Assembly: GCA_023419315.1 (NCBI GenBank)
Contig: JAEZYE010000052.1
Location: 1-64,000, forward strand
From: Pseudomonadota bacterium
Lineage (GTDB): Bacteria > Pseudomonadota > Gammaproteobacteria > Xanthomonadales > Xanthomonadaceae
Direction: 5' to 3'
Length of the DNA: 64,000 nt
The notes under the pieces are model-generated. The model saw only the letters and a list, made by a program, of their open reading frames with translations. It was not told where the DNA came from and searched no databases. The translations under genes were made by a program, and so were the position numbers. This document shows, piece after piece, positions 41,727 to 50,531 of this stretch. Position 1 is the stretch's first letter, and each line of letters starts with the position of its first letter.

Positions 41727-42230
41727 TCAGCCCAGCAGGCCGTGCGGCACCTGCTTGAGTGGCTTCATGCCGCGCGTCGCAAGGACGGCCTGGCTTGCAC
41801 GCTCCAGCAGGGCGTCGTCTTCCTCGTCGATCATCACCAGCAGCGCGCCGCGATCGATCTCCTGCTTGAAGTCGCGGCGCACTTCGCTTGGCACGGCCGA
41901 ACCGGCGAGCGCCGCCGCCCAGCCACCCACCAGCGCACCGACCAGCGTGGTGACGATGACGCCCGCGGGATGAAAGCCCACCTGAGGCACCCACATGCCC
42001 ACCAGCCCTGCGACCAGTCCGATGACCCCGCCGCCGATGAGGCCGCGGACCGCTGCGGGCTTGAAATCGGTGGGCGATGTTTCCTTTTCCGCGTCGGGGA
42101 CCTGCTCGACCTCGATGTCCGAATGCGCGAGTACGGCGGCGTGTCCGGGCCGGATGCCCACGCGCAATGCGGCGCCGATGGCCTGTTCGGCCGTGCCGAG
42201 ATCCGGCGCACTGAAAACCCGTCGCTTCAT
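41727..42230 (-). CDS. Glycine-zipper membrane protein of unknown function
   Basis: A 167-aa protein with a soluble N-terminus (FSAPDLGTAEQAIGAALRVG, resembling general-stress-protein-type repeats), a central glycine-rich hydrophobic hairpin (GLIGGGVIGLVAGLVGMWVP and VGALVGGWAAALAGSA), and an acidic C-terminus. ATG 42230 is best spaced from AGGAG. It looks like a stress-related inner-membrane protein, possibly sensing envelope damage, but this is only analogy. Confidence 0.65.
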   Translation of the reverse strand: MKRRVFSAPDLGTAEQAIGAALRVGIRPGHAAVLAHSDIEVEQVPDAEKETSPTDFKPAAVRGLIGGGVIGLVAGLVGMWVPQVGFHPAGVIVTTLVGALVGGWAAALAGSAVPSEVRRDFKQEIDRGALLVMIDEEDDALLERASQAVLATRGMKPLKQVPHGLLG

Positions 42231-42299
42231 TTGCATTCTCCTGCGGCGATCCATCTGACCCGCACGATAGGCCTGCGCGGTCGAAGCCGGGTGAAGACG

Positions 42300-43088
42300 C
42301 TACAGCGCGGGCTTCTCGATTGCCGAAGCCCGCCCCATGGCACGCAGGTACAACTCGTACAGGGCGCTCACCTTGGCCACGTACTCCCGCGTTTCTTCGT
42401 AGGGCGGAATGCCGCCATGACGGGCCACCGCTCCAACACCGGCGTTGTATGCGGCCGCCGCGAGCATCCGGTCGCCTTTGTAGCGGCGCATCAATGCTCT
42501 GAGGTGGCGCGCGCCGGCATCGATCGACTGCGCCGAGGAAAACGGATCCGTGACGCCGTACTGGCTCGCCACGTCCGGCATCAGTTGCATCACGCCTTTC
42601 GCGCCCTTGGCCGACACGGCGTTGGCGTTGAAGTCGCTCTCGGCATGCGCCACCGCGCGCAGCCAGGCATCGTCCACGCCGGTCTGGCGGGAAGCGCGGC
42701 GAAACTCCTTCGCAAACGCATCCAGCCGCGGTTTGCCGATCCTGCCCAGACCCGGATGCGCCGGCTCGCCCGGAGGCGTCGCCACGGTGAAGCGCAGATA
42801 CACCCGTGATCCGGGCAGGTTGCGGGTGCTGTAGACAAGCTGGCCGTCCTGTTCGCGCTCGTACAGCGTGCCGCTGAAAACACCCATGCGCCCCCAGAGG
42901 TTCGGCGTCTGGACCGCGTTGTCCTCGATCTGGCGGGCTTCACAGCGCGAACCCGGCTCGGGCGCCGTGGCGAGGCTCACGGTGCCGTCGCGCACGCAGC
43001 GGTAGACCGTCCGCGCCCGGGCTTCCGGAAGACCGGCAAAAAAGCAGGCGGTGGACAGGAGCATGCAAGACAGGACCAGCGGGCGCAT
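42300..43088 (-). CDS. Lytic transglycosylase (SLT domain) with DUF4124-like N-terminus
   Basis: The 262-aa protein has a signal peptide ending EARARTVYR, then a DUF4124-like segment (YRCVRDGTVSLATAPEPGSRC). From about residue 130 a soluble lytic transglycosylase domain follows: RAVAHAESDFNANAVSAKGA with catalytic Glu, GVMQLMP and AAYNAGVGAVARHGG. Such enzymes cleave peptidoglycan between MurNAc and GlcNAc in the periplasm, forming 1,6-anhydro products. All core motifs are intact. It is read alone, divergent from ppa. Confidence 0.9.
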   Translation of the reverse strand: MRPLVLSCMLLSTACFFAGLPEARARTVYRCVRDGTVSLATAPEPGSRCEARQIEDNAVQTPNLWGRMGVFSGTLYEREQDGQLVYSTRNLPGSRVYLRFTVATPPGEPAHPGLGRIGKPRLDAFAKEFRRASRQTGVDDAWLRAVAHAESDFNANAVSAKGAKGVMQLMPDVASQYGVTDPFSSAQSIDAGARHLRALMRRYKGDRMLAAAAYNAGVGAVARHGGIPPYEETREYVAKVSALYELYLRAMGRASAIEKPAL

Positions 43089-43251
43089 CGGCGGAGTCTA
43101 GGACGCCCGGACCGAGCGGCGTGTCATGGAACGGCGCCCGCAGCCGGAAACGGCCGGTTTCCTTCACAAAGACCGTGGCTGCTGCGCCGCAACAGTCAAG
43201 CGCGTAAGATCGGCCCCCCTGTCAAAACAGAACGCTCTGGAGCAACGCATC

Positions 43252-43788
43252 ATGGGTCTGGACCATGTCTCGACCGGCAAGAATCCGCCGGAAGAAATCA
43301 ACGTCATCATCGAGATTCCCAAGGACTCGGAACCGGTGAAATACGAAGTGGACAAGGAAAGCGGCGCGATCTTCGTCGACCGCATTCTTTCCACGCCCAT
43401 GCGCTATCCCTGCAACTACGGTTACGTGCCGCACACGCAGTGTGGCGATGGCGATCCGGCCGACGTACTGGTCGTGCTGCCGCTGCCGCTGATCCCCGGC
43501 TCGGTCATCCGCTGCCGCCCGGTCGGCGTACTGCGCATGACCGATGAAGCCGGCAGCGACGAGAAGATCCTCGCGGTTCCCGTGGAAAAGGTCTTCTCGG
43601 GCTACAAGCACATCTCCGACATCCAGCAGGTCAGCCCGCACTGGATGGAACGCATCGGCCACTTCTTCGAACACTACAAGGATCTGGAGAAGGGCAAGTG
43701 GGTGAAGATTGAAGGCTGGGGCAACGCCGCCGACGCCAAGGCGGTACTGGTCGAAGCCATGCAGCGCTACGCCGAACTGAAAAAGTAA
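43252..43788 (+). CDS. ppa: Inorganic pyrophosphatase
   Basis: The 178-aa family I pyrophosphatase hydrolyses PPi to phosphate, pulling biosynthetic reactions forward. It has VIIEIPKDSEPVKYEVDKES, MRYPCNYGYVPHT, the signature DGDPADVLVV with metal-binding Asp, and ADAKAVL near the end. ATG 43252 has GGAG upstream and gives the usual length (E. coli 176 aa). A clean terminator follows. Confidence 0.96.
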   Translation: MGLDHVSTGKNPPEEINVIIEIPKDSEPVKYEVDKESGAIFVDRILSTPMRYPCNYGYVPHTQCGDGDPADVLVVLPLPLIPGSVIRCRPVGVLRMTDEAGSDEKILAVPVEKVFSGYKHISDIQQVSPHWMERIGHFFEHYKDLEKGKWVKIEGWGNAADAKAVLVEAMQRYAELKK

Positions 43789-43805
43789 GCGACGCGCCCG
43801 CACAG

Positions 43806-43834
43806 GAAAAAGCCCGCGTTCCGCGGGCTTTTTT
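43806..43834 (+). terminator. Bidirectional terminator between ppa and the channel gene
   Basis: AGCCCGCG and CGCGGGCT form a stem around TTC, with AAAA before and TTTTTT after. It can stop transcripts from ppa and from the opposing operon. Confidence 0.85.
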
Positions 43835-43856
43835 CATGCCTGCACGACAACCCTGC

Positions 43857-44540
43857 TCACGGCTCCTTGTGCATCTTGCGCAGCGTTGTCAGGCCGATCA
43901 GCCGCGACACGACCAGCGCGATGTACATGACGCCGGTGAACTGTTCGAGCATGACCAGCGCACGCGCTTGCGGTTGCACGGGCACGATGTCGCTGAGGCC
44001 CACGCCCGACAACAGGCTGAAGCTCAGCGAGAGCAGTTCCATCCATGTCCGCGGCTGCTCCGGCTGGACGGCCGCAATGAAGCTTCCCGGATACCACTGC
44101 TGGCACACCGAGAACGCGAACGCGAAGCCCCAGGCCAGCAAGGTGAACGTTGCGCCTGCCGCATACAGTTCGTCGGCCGTCACATCGTGATCCTGCAGCA
44201 TGTACGCGATGAGACTGCCGGCCGTGTAGAAATAGAGCGCGGCTTCCAGCAGGTGCGCCAGCATCTGCAATCCGACGTTGCCGATCGCCGCGGCGACCAG
44301 CGACAGCAACACGGACGGCAACGCCAGCGCCAGCGCCACCCACAGGCTGGACGGGCCGCGATTCACCACCCACAGCGACAGCGCCAGCACGAGGATGCCG
44401 AAGGCGCCGAACACCGCGCGCCCGCCTGCGGTGCTTTCCATCAATGGATACAGCAGCACCCCGGCCAGCTGCACCAGCAGCAGCCACGCCGACGGGTGCC
44501 GGCGCGCGGTGACAAGCCATCGCAACCAGGTGAAGGACAT
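43857..44540 (-). CDS. Ion-channel-like membrane protein with altered selectivity filter
   Basis: A 227-aa protein with about six hydrophobic segments; the last two flank a pore-like loop, ELLSLSFSLLSGVGLSDIVP. Potassium channels have T(V/I)GYGD at this place; here it reads SGVGLSD, so the loop position and Gly-x-Gly-like spacing are kept but the Tyr is lost. It may be a channel of changed selectivity or a non-conducting relative. It is the last gene of a three-gene minus-strand operon with a 55-aa membrane protein and a DUF4136 lipoprotein. Confidence 0.72.
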   Translation of the reverse strand: MSFTWLRWLVTARRHPSAWLLLVQLAGVLLYPLMESTAGGRAVFGAFGILVLALSLWVVNRGPSSLWVALALALPSVLLSLVAAAIGNVGLQMLAHLLEAALYFYTAGSLIAYMLQDHDVTADELYAAGATFTLLAWGFAFAFSVCQQWYPGSFIAAVQPEQPRTWMELLSLSFSLLSGVGLSDIVPVQPQARALVMLEQFTGVMYIALVVSRLIGLTTLRKMHKEP

Positions 44541-44546
44541 GGGCGC

Positions 44547-44714
44547 TCAGATTCCGTGGTGATACACGAGCGCGTAGTAGACGACGTAGATCCACGAAAG
44601 CAGTCCGTGGATGACCGCCCACAACAGCGACTTGTTCGCGCTCCACGAAATGCTGATCGCCAGCGCGGTGCCGAAACCGATGCCCGCGCGCGCCGCCGTC
44701 GATGCCTTGCTCAT
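44547..44714 (-). CDS. Small membrane protein (55 aa) in channel operon
   Basis: A 55-codon gene whose ATG overlaps the stop of the DUF4136 gene (ATGA) and whose stop is six bases before the channel gene. It has one or two hydrophobic helices (GIGFGTALAISISWS and then LLWAVIHGLLSWIYVVYYAL). The Gly/Ser-rich first segment and Trp/Tyr-rich second suggest an inner-membrane hairpin. The tight packing argues that it is a true gene. Function is unknown. Confidence 0.65.
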   Translation of the reverse strand: MSKASTAARAGIGFGTALAISISWSANKSLLWAVIHGLLSWIYVVYYALVYHHGI

Positions 44715-45316
44715 GGCTGCGGGGAGACCGGCGTACCGCTGCCCGCGCGATACGGATAGCGGGCGAAGATGTCGTTCACCGCCTGGTCGAGCCGTGCGGC
44801 GCGCTCTTCCGGTTTGCTCTTGCCGACGCGTCCGACGGCAATGCCCTCCCACACCAACTGGTTGCGGCGCGCATCGACCAGATCGAAGTTCAGCGTGCCC
44901 TCGGTGTACTGGTACACGTTGGTGCGGTCGTACCAGTACGGCACGGCCACGTAACGACGCGATCGGTAGCTGTAGTAATAGTTGTAGTCGACGTCGGGCA
45001 TGCTGACCACGTCGGTCTTTTCCTGCATGTACGCGTTGATGTTCAACCACAGGTCGGGCGATTTTTCGTCGTAGACATAGCCGCGGGATTCCAGTTGCGC
45101 GCGCGCGGCGGATCTCAGGCGCGCGCTGGTGAGCGTGGTGTAGCCCTGGCTTTCAATCGCCAGCGGTGAATAGAACGAGAAAGTCCGGTATTTGGAGAAG
45201 TCGGCGGCCGGATCGTGCTCGCTGCTGATGCGCGGGCCGCTGGCGCAACTCGCCAGCAGGCACGCCGCCCACAGCCACGCCATCGCGCGGAACCCTTTCT
45301 GGATGCTCGGATGCAT
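44711..45316 (-). CDS. DUF4136 lipoprotein
   Basis: The 201-aa protein has a lipoprotein signal (WAACLLASCASG, Cys near residue 23). A DUF4136 domain follows: DFSKYRTFSFYSPL, RLRSAARAQLESRGYVYDEK, DLWLNINAYMQEK and RRNQLVWEGIAVGRV. Members sit in the outer membrane or periplasm and have no established role. ATG 45316 is preceded by GGGAG. It is first of the operon with the 55-aa membrane protein and the channel-like protein. Confidence 0.85.
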   Translation of the reverse strand: MHPSIQKGFRAMAWLWAACLLASCASGPRISSEHDPAADFSKYRTFSFYSPLAIESQGYTTLTSARLRSAARAQLESRGYVYDEKSPDLWLNINAYMQEKTDVVSMPDVDYNYYYSYRSRRYVAVPYWYDRTNVYQYTEGTLNFDLVDARRNQLVWEGIAVGRVGKSKPEERAARLDQAVNDIFARYPYRAGSGTPVSPQP

Positions 45317-45427
45317 GTCCCACTCCCGGTTCGGTTCGGATGCGCCAAGCGTCGCGCGCGCCGGGACCGGAAACAAGCCCCACCCACGGCCCGGCCCGCA
45401 TGCCGCGGGCCGTGACCGGTCTGCGGT

Positions 45428-47344
45428 TCAGTCGTGTCGATAGACCTTCGCGCCCTGGGCGAGGAATTCGGCGGACTTTTCCGCCATGCCCGCTTCAATT
45501 GCCTGCTCGGCCGATACACCGTTCTCGGCGGCGTAGTCGCGGACGTCCTGGGTGATCTTCATCGAACAGAAGTGCGGACCGCACATCGAGCAGAAGTGCG
45601 CCAGCTTGTGGGCATCCTTGGGCAGCGTCTCGTCATGGAACTCCTTCGCCTTCTCCGGATCCAGCCCGAGGTGGAACTGGTCTTCCCAGCGGAATTCGAA
45701 CCGCGCCTTGCTCAAGGCGTTGTCGCGCACCTGCGCACCGGGATGGCCCTTGGCCAGGTCGGCGGCATGCGCGGCGATCTTGTAGGCCATGATGCCGTCA
45801 CGCACGTCGTGGCGGTTCGGCAGGCCAAGATGTTCCTTCGGCGTGACATAGCAGAGCATGGCTGTGCCATACCAGCCGATCATGGCGGCGCCGATCGCAC
45901 TGGTGATGTGGTCGTAGCCGGGCGCGATGTCGGTGGTCAGCGGACCGAGCGTGTAGAACGGCGCTTCGCCGCACTCGCGCAACTGCTTGTCCATGTTTTC
46001 CTTGATCAACTGCATCGGCACGTGGCCGGGCCCCTCGATCATGGTCTGCACGTCGTGCTTCCACGCGATTTTCGTCAGCTCGCCCAGTGTTTCGAGTTCG
46101 CCGAACTGTGCGGCGTCATTGGCATCGGCGATACAGCCCGGACGCAGGCCATCGCCCAGCGAGAACGCGACGTCATACGCCTTCATGATTTCGCAGATGT
46201 CTTCAAAGTGCGTGTAGAGGAAATTCTCCTTGTGGTGGGCCAGACACCACTTGGCGAGAATCGATCCACCGCGCGACACGATGCCGGTGACGCGGCGCGC
46301 GGTCAGCGGCACGTAGCGCAGCAACACGCCCGCATGGATGGTGAAGTAATCCACGCCCTGCTCGGCCTGTTCGATCAGCGTGTCGCGGAAGATCTCCCAG
46401 GTCAGTTCCTCGGCGCGACCATCCACCTTCTCCAGCGCCTGGTAGATCGGCACCGTGCCGATCGGCACCGGCGAATTGCGGATGATCCATTCACGCGTTT
46501 CGTGGATGTGCTTGCCGGTCGACAGATCCATCACGGTGTCGCCGCCCCAGCGGATCGCCCACACTAGCTTTTCCACTTCTTCGGCAATGCCGGAAGACAC
46601 CGCGCTGTTGCCAATGTTGGCGTTGATCTTGGTGAGGAAATTGCGCCCGATGATCATCGGCTCGCTTTCCGGATGGTTGATATTGTTCGGCAGGATGGCG
46701 CGGCCGCGCGCAATTTCGTCGCGCACGAATTCCGGGGTGATGACGCGCTGTATGTCCGCACCGAATCCTTCACCGGCGTGCTGGAACAGCAGCGATCGCA
46801 CATCGGCACCCGCATCCGCACGGTTTCCGCCCAGTTGGTCGCGCAGCGCTTCCAGCCGCTGGTTCTCGCGGATGGCAACGAACTCCATCTCCGGCGTGAC
46901 GATACCGCGGCGGGCATAGTGCATCTGGCTGACGTTGGCGCCGGCTTTCGCACGACGCGGCAGCATCCGCCCGGGGAAACGCACCGCATCCAGCCGCGCA
47001 TTGTGTTCGCGCGAACGGCCGAATTCCGAGCTCAGCGCGCCGAGTTGTTCGGTGTCACCGCGTTCCTCGATCCAGCGCGCACGCAACGCCGGCAGGCCGG
47101 CCGCCAGATCGATCCGCACCTCGGGATCCGTATACGGACCGGACGTGTCGTACACGGTGACCGGCGTGTTCTCTTCACCGCCGAACAGCGTCGGCGTCCG
47201 GGTGAGCGCGATTTCGCGCATCGGCACGCGCAGGTCGGGCCGGGATCCGGTGACATGGATCTTCTGCGAACCCGGAATCGGGCGGGTAACGGACTCGGAA
47301 AGCTGCTGGGCGTCCTGCAGCAGTTGGGAAGGCACGGCGTTCAT
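45428..47344 (-). CDS. thiC: Phosphomethylpyrimidine synthase ThiC
   Basis: ThiC is a radical-SAM enzyme that rearranges aminoimidazole ribotide to the thiamine pyrimidine moiety. The 638-aa protein has the family core from SQMHYARRGIVTPEMEFVAI through FRDTLIEQAEQGVDYFTIHA and VQTMIEGPGHVPM, and the C-terminal cluster motif CSMCGPHFCSMK that binds 4Fe-4S. ATG 47344 is the likely start; 47350 is an alternative. A TPP riboswitch lies about 115 bases upstream, so thiamine pyrophosphate shuts the gene down. Confidence 0.97.
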   Translation of the reverse strand: MNAVPSQLLQDAQQLSESVTRPIPGSQKIHVTGSRPDLRVPMREIALTRTPTLFGGEENTPVTVYDTSGPYTDPEVRIDLAAGLPALRARWIEERGDTEQLGALSSEFGRSREHNARLDAVRFPGRMLPRRAKAGANVSQMHYARRGIVTPEMEFVAIRENQRLEALRDQLGGNRADAGADVRSLLFQHAGEGFGADIQRVITPEFVRDEIARGRAILPNNINHPESEPMIIGRNFLTKINANIGNSAVSSGIAEEVEKLVWAIRWGGDTVMDLSTGKHIHETREWIIRNSPVPIGTVPIYQALEKVDGRAEELTWEIFRDTLIEQAEQGVDYFTIHAGVLLRYVPLTARRVTGIVSRGGSILAKWCLAHHKENFLYTHFEDICEIMKAYDVAFSLGDGLRPGCIADANDAAQFGELETLGELTKIAWKHDVQTMIEGPGHVPMQLIKENMDKQLRECGEAPFYTLGPLTTDIAPGYDHITSAIGAAMIGWYGTAMLCYVTPKEHLGLPNRHDVRDGIMAYKIAAHAADLAKGHPGAQVRDNALSKARFEFRWEDQFHLGLDPEKAKEFHDETLPKDAHKLAHFCSMCGPHFCSMKITQDVRDYAAENGVSAEQAIEAGMAEKSAEFLAQGAKVYRHD

Positions 47345-47459
47345 CGGCATCGTCCAGGTTGGGAACGGGACGAAGCGGCGGCGCATCAGCAAAGTGGAAA
47401 AGAACATGCCGCCCAAGGCCGGCACGGGGATCGCGGATCCCGGTCCACTTGCATCCTGC

Positions 47460-47550
47460 GAAGCTTCCCTACGCCGGTCTGAACCGGATCAGGTTCGAAG
47501 GGTCTGTCTCAATCCCCGGCCCAGGCCGCGGATACCCCCGCTTCGGCGGC
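47460..47550 (-). promoter_or_regulatory. TPP riboswitch (THI element) before thiC
   Basis: On the minus strand the conserved parts appear in order: GGGGGTATCC, then TTGAGACAGACCC, GAACCTGATCCGG, and GCGTAGGGAAGC. This is the standard TPP-binding aptamer. Ligand binding should lower thiC expression, probably by hiding the ribosome site, since no clear terminator is seen between it and thiC. Confidence 0.93.
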
Positions 47551-47660
47551 TATTAGACATGCAAACCGGGGCCGTGTCATGCCATCCGGCAGTGGCATGC
47601 CGACCTCGGCGGGGATACCCTTGGCGCGGGGAAAATCCAATCAAACTAGGGAACATCTGG

Positions 47661-49607
47661 ATGGGCGCAAGGATCAAGGCCGTGCTGACGGCCTGCGCGT
47701 TGCTGATCGCGACGCAGGGGATGGCGGCCGAGCCGGTTCCGGTCTCGGCATTTTCGAACACCAACAAGATCTACGCACCGCGCTTGTCGCCGGACGGAAA
47801 GCATTTGGCCGTCTCGGCGGATTTCGGCGAAGGCAACCATGCGTTGCTGATCTACAACGTCGAGAACATGCAGCAGACCGCAATGCTGCGCTTGCCGCGG
47901 TACGAAATGCCTGCTCGGACCTACTGGGTCAGCGACAAGCGCCTCATCGTGGCCAAGGGACGGCAGATCGGCTCACGCGAAGAGCCGGCTTCGATGGGCG
48001 AAATCATCGCCACCGATTTCGACGGCAAGAACCAGAAGTACGTCTACGGCTATCAACAGACCACGCGGACAGCCGGCATTGATCCGGGGTATGGCGCCAT
48101 CGTCGGTTTCCCGGAGCAGCCAAACGGCCGCTTCTACATGCGCCGGCTGTCCTACGAAACAAAACGGTCCCAGCTCTATGAGGTCGATGCCGAGCGGACC
48201 ACCGCCCGCCTGGTGGCGGACATACCGGTGAAGGATCTGGACTTCGTGCTTGATCGCCAGGGCGTACCGCGCTACGCCACTGGCACGGATGACGACAACA
48301 ACTACCTGTTGTATGCGGCCGATGCACAAGGCACCAATTGGCAGGAAGTTCCCGGAAAAAAAATGGGCGGCAAGTTCATGCCGTACGCTTTCAGCGCGGA
48401 TGGCACGCAGCTGTATGCGGGATTGAGCAAGGACGGCGGGCCGACCATGCTGGTGAAGTCCGACCCCGACGGCCAGAACCAGAAAGTGCTGGCGCAGGAT
48501 GAATTCGGCAGCGTCGGTGCTCTGGAATGGACAGCACGCCCGGTCCAGCCGTTTGCGGCCACGCTCGGCGAGGGCATGCCGCGCATGATCTACTTCGATC
48601 CGCAGTCGCCGGAAGCGCAGTTGCACCAGCAGCTCAACAAAAGCTTCCCCGGCAAGTACGTCACCTACGTCAACCACAGCACGGATGGCAACATCAGTCT
48701 GCTGTATGTCTACAGCGACCGCGATCCAGGCGCGTGGTACCTGTTCAATCGCCAGACGCGCAAGGTCAGCAAACTGCTCGCCAGTCGCGAAGGTCTGGAA
48801 ATCGCACGGATGGGTGAGCGCCGCCCGATTCGCTTCAAGACGTCGGATGGACTCGAACTCGATGGCTTCCTTACGTTGCCGGCAGGCGTGACGTCACCGC
48901 AGAAACTGCCGATGGTCCTGCTGCCACATGGCGGCCCGCACGGCATCACGGATGAATGGGCGTTCGACACGGACGCCCAGTTCCTCGCCAGTCGCGGGTA
49001 CCTCGTGCTGCAGGTCAACTATCGTGGCTCCGGCGGGCGCGGCTACGAATTCGAGCGCGCGGGCCACCGTCGCTGGGGAACACGCATCCAGGACGATCTG
49101 CTGGACGGCGTGCGCTGGTCGATTGCCCAGGGCTATACCGATCCCGCACGCATCTGCGTCTATGGCGCCAGCTTCGGCGCCTACTCGGCGATGATGACGG
49201 CGGCCAGGGCGCCGGAACTGTTCAAATGCGCGATTGGCCTGTCTGGCGTCTACGATCTGAAAATGATGTTCACGCGCGGTGACATCAACGACACCCGCTG
49301 GGGCCGCAATTACCTGACACGCGTCCTGGGCAGCGACGACGCGGTACTGGCGGAGAATTCGCCCGTCACGCTGGCCTCGAAAATCCAGGCGCCCGTGCTG
49401 CTGATCCACGGTGAAGTCGATGATCGGACGCCCTTCTCGCAGGCCAAGGCGATGAAGGCCTCATTGGAGCGCGCCGGTCGCACGCCCGAATGGATGGCCG
49501 TACCGAAGGAAGGCCACGGCTTCTACAAGGACGAAAACAACCTCGCGCTCTATCAGCGGCTTGAGAGCTTCCTGGGTCGCCATCTCGGCACACCGACGGT
49601 TCAGTGA
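47661..49607 (+). CDS. S9 family (prolyl oligopeptidase-type) peptidase
   Basis: A 648-aa protein with signal peptide ending QGMAAEP, a beta-propeller N-terminal half (repeated strands such as GTDDDNNYLLYAADAQG), and a C-terminal alpha/beta hydrolase. The hydrolase has PHGGPHGITDEWAFD (oxyanion region), VYGASFGAYSAMM with catalytic Ser, LIHGEVDDRTPF with Asp, and KEGHGFYKDEN with His. It is a periplasmic dipeptidyl or oligopeptidase, one of many such in this bacterial group. ATG 47661 follows AGGGA. It stands alone, divergent from thiC. Confidence 0.88.
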   Translation: MGARIKAVLTACALLIATQGMAAEPVPVSAFSNTNKIYAPRLSPDGKHLAVSADFGEGNHALLIYNVENMQQTAMLRLPRYEMPARTYWVSDKRLIVAKGRQIGSREEPASMGEIIATDFDGKNQKYVYGYQQTTRTAGIDPGYGAIVGFPEQPNGRFYMRRLSYETKRSQLYEVDAERTTARLVADIPVKDLDFVLDRQGVPRYATGTDDDNNYLLYAADAQGTNWQEVPGKKMGGKFMPYAFSADGTQLYAGLSKDGGPTMLVKSDPDGQNQKVLAQDEFGSVGALEWTARPVQPFAATLGEGMPRMIYFDPQSPEAQLHQQLNKSFPGKYVTYVNHSTDGNISLLYVYSDRDPGAWYLFNRQTRKVSKLLASREGLEIARMGERRPIRFKTSDGLELDGFLTLPAGVTSPQKLPMVLLPHGGPHGITDEWAFDTDAQFLASRGYLVLQVNYRGSGGRGYEFERAGHRRWGTRIQDDLLDGVRWSIAQGYTDPARICVYGASFGAYSAMMTAARAPELFKCAIGLSGVYDLKMMFTRGDINDTRWGRNYLTRVLGSDDAVLAENSPVTLASKIQAPVLLIHGEVDDRTPFSQAKAMKASLERAGRTPEWMAVPKEGHGFYKDENNLALYQRLESFLGRHLGTPTVQ

Positions 49608-49644
49608 AGACAGCGACTCCGGCAGCAATCGCCTGATTTACGGG

Positions 49645-49675
49645 CACCGGCATTCCGGCCTTCGGAATGCCGGTT
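49645..49675. terminator. Hairpin between convergent peptidase and PhnD-like genes
   Basis: ACCGGCATTCCG and CGGAATGCCGGT form a long stem with a short loop; no clear T-run follows, so termination may be partial in both directions. Confidence 0.4.
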
Positions 49676-49679
49676 CGAC

Positions 49680-50531
49680 TCAACGCATCGAGTTCCAGTC
49701 GCGGCGGATGGCCTCCAGCTGCGCGGCCTCGGGCTCGACCAGCCGCATCGCGTCACCGAACTCCGGCCAGCCTTCGCGCAGGCCGGCCATGACCGATGCG
49801 TCGCGTTCGTGTGCCACGCGCAACAGCGCGGCGACCTGCGGGCACGAGATTCGATCCGAGATCCGGCACAGCAACGGGCCCGGCGGTATCACCGGCGAAC
49901 GCCAGATTTCGTGCAGTCCGGACGGGTTCGCATCGAAGACATCGGCCGCGAGTGCAGCAATGTCGGCCTTGCCGTGTGCAACGGCCGCGAGCGCTGCCGC
50001 ATGCGAACCCGCAAAGCTCACCTCCGCGAAGGCGGTGTGCGGCAGGCCCTGGCGCGACAGGAACGACAGCGGAACGAATCCACCCGAGGCAGAATCCGCA
50101 CCGACCAGCACCAGCTTCAATGCGCCCCCTTCGTTCGCCATGCGTTCGATCGTCAGCTCGCGCTGGCTGACGATCACGGCGCGATAGCGCTGGGCCTGCG
50201 CCGCCGGCACGTCCGGGACCGGCAGTCCCATGATTGCCAGTCCAGCGGCGTGGGCACGCAGATAGGCATCCAGGTTCGGGACCGCCACATCCACGTCGCC
50301 GCGATACATCGCCTCCACCAATCCAGTCGGCGAAGGCAGGATTCGCACCTCTACCTGGCGATCGAGTTCCCGCGCCAGATAGTCGGCCAGCGGCGTGATG
50401 GCAGCCGCCCGATCACGCTGCGGATACGCATACGTGCCGACCACGAGCGTCGGGCGGTCGCCGGCCGAAGCAGGTGCACAGACAACCAGCAGCGCCAGCA
50501 ACGCGGCGCGCAGCGACGTCCGCAGGTTCAT
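49680..50531 (-). CDS. PhnD/SsuA-type periplasmic binding protein without transporter partners
   Basis: The 283-aa protein has a signal peptide ending PASAGDR and a periplasmic-binding fold of the phosphate/phosphonate (PhnD) group: LVVGTYAYPQRDRAAAITPL, RGDVDVAVPNLDAYLRA, GADSASGGFVPLSFL and HGKADIAALAADVF. No ABC permease or ATPase lies near. The start overlaps the ilvD stop (ATGA), so it is co-translated with ilvD. It may serve as a sensor input or orphan solute binder; a direct link to branched-chain amino acids is not evident. Confidence 0.78.
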   Translation of the reverse strand: MNLRTSLRAALLALLVVCAPASAGDRPTLVVGTYAYPQRDRAAAITPLADYLARELDRQVEVRILPSPTGLVEAMYRGDVDVAVPNLDAYLRAHAAGLAIMGLPVPDVPAAQAQRYRAVIVSQRELTIERMANEGGALKLVLVGADSASGGFVPLSFLSRQGLPHTAFAEVSFAGSHAAALAAVAHGKADIAALAADVFDANPSGLHEIWRSPVIPPGPLLCRISDRISCPQVAALLRVAHERDASVMAGLREGWPEFGDAMRLVEPEAAQLEAIRRDWNSMR

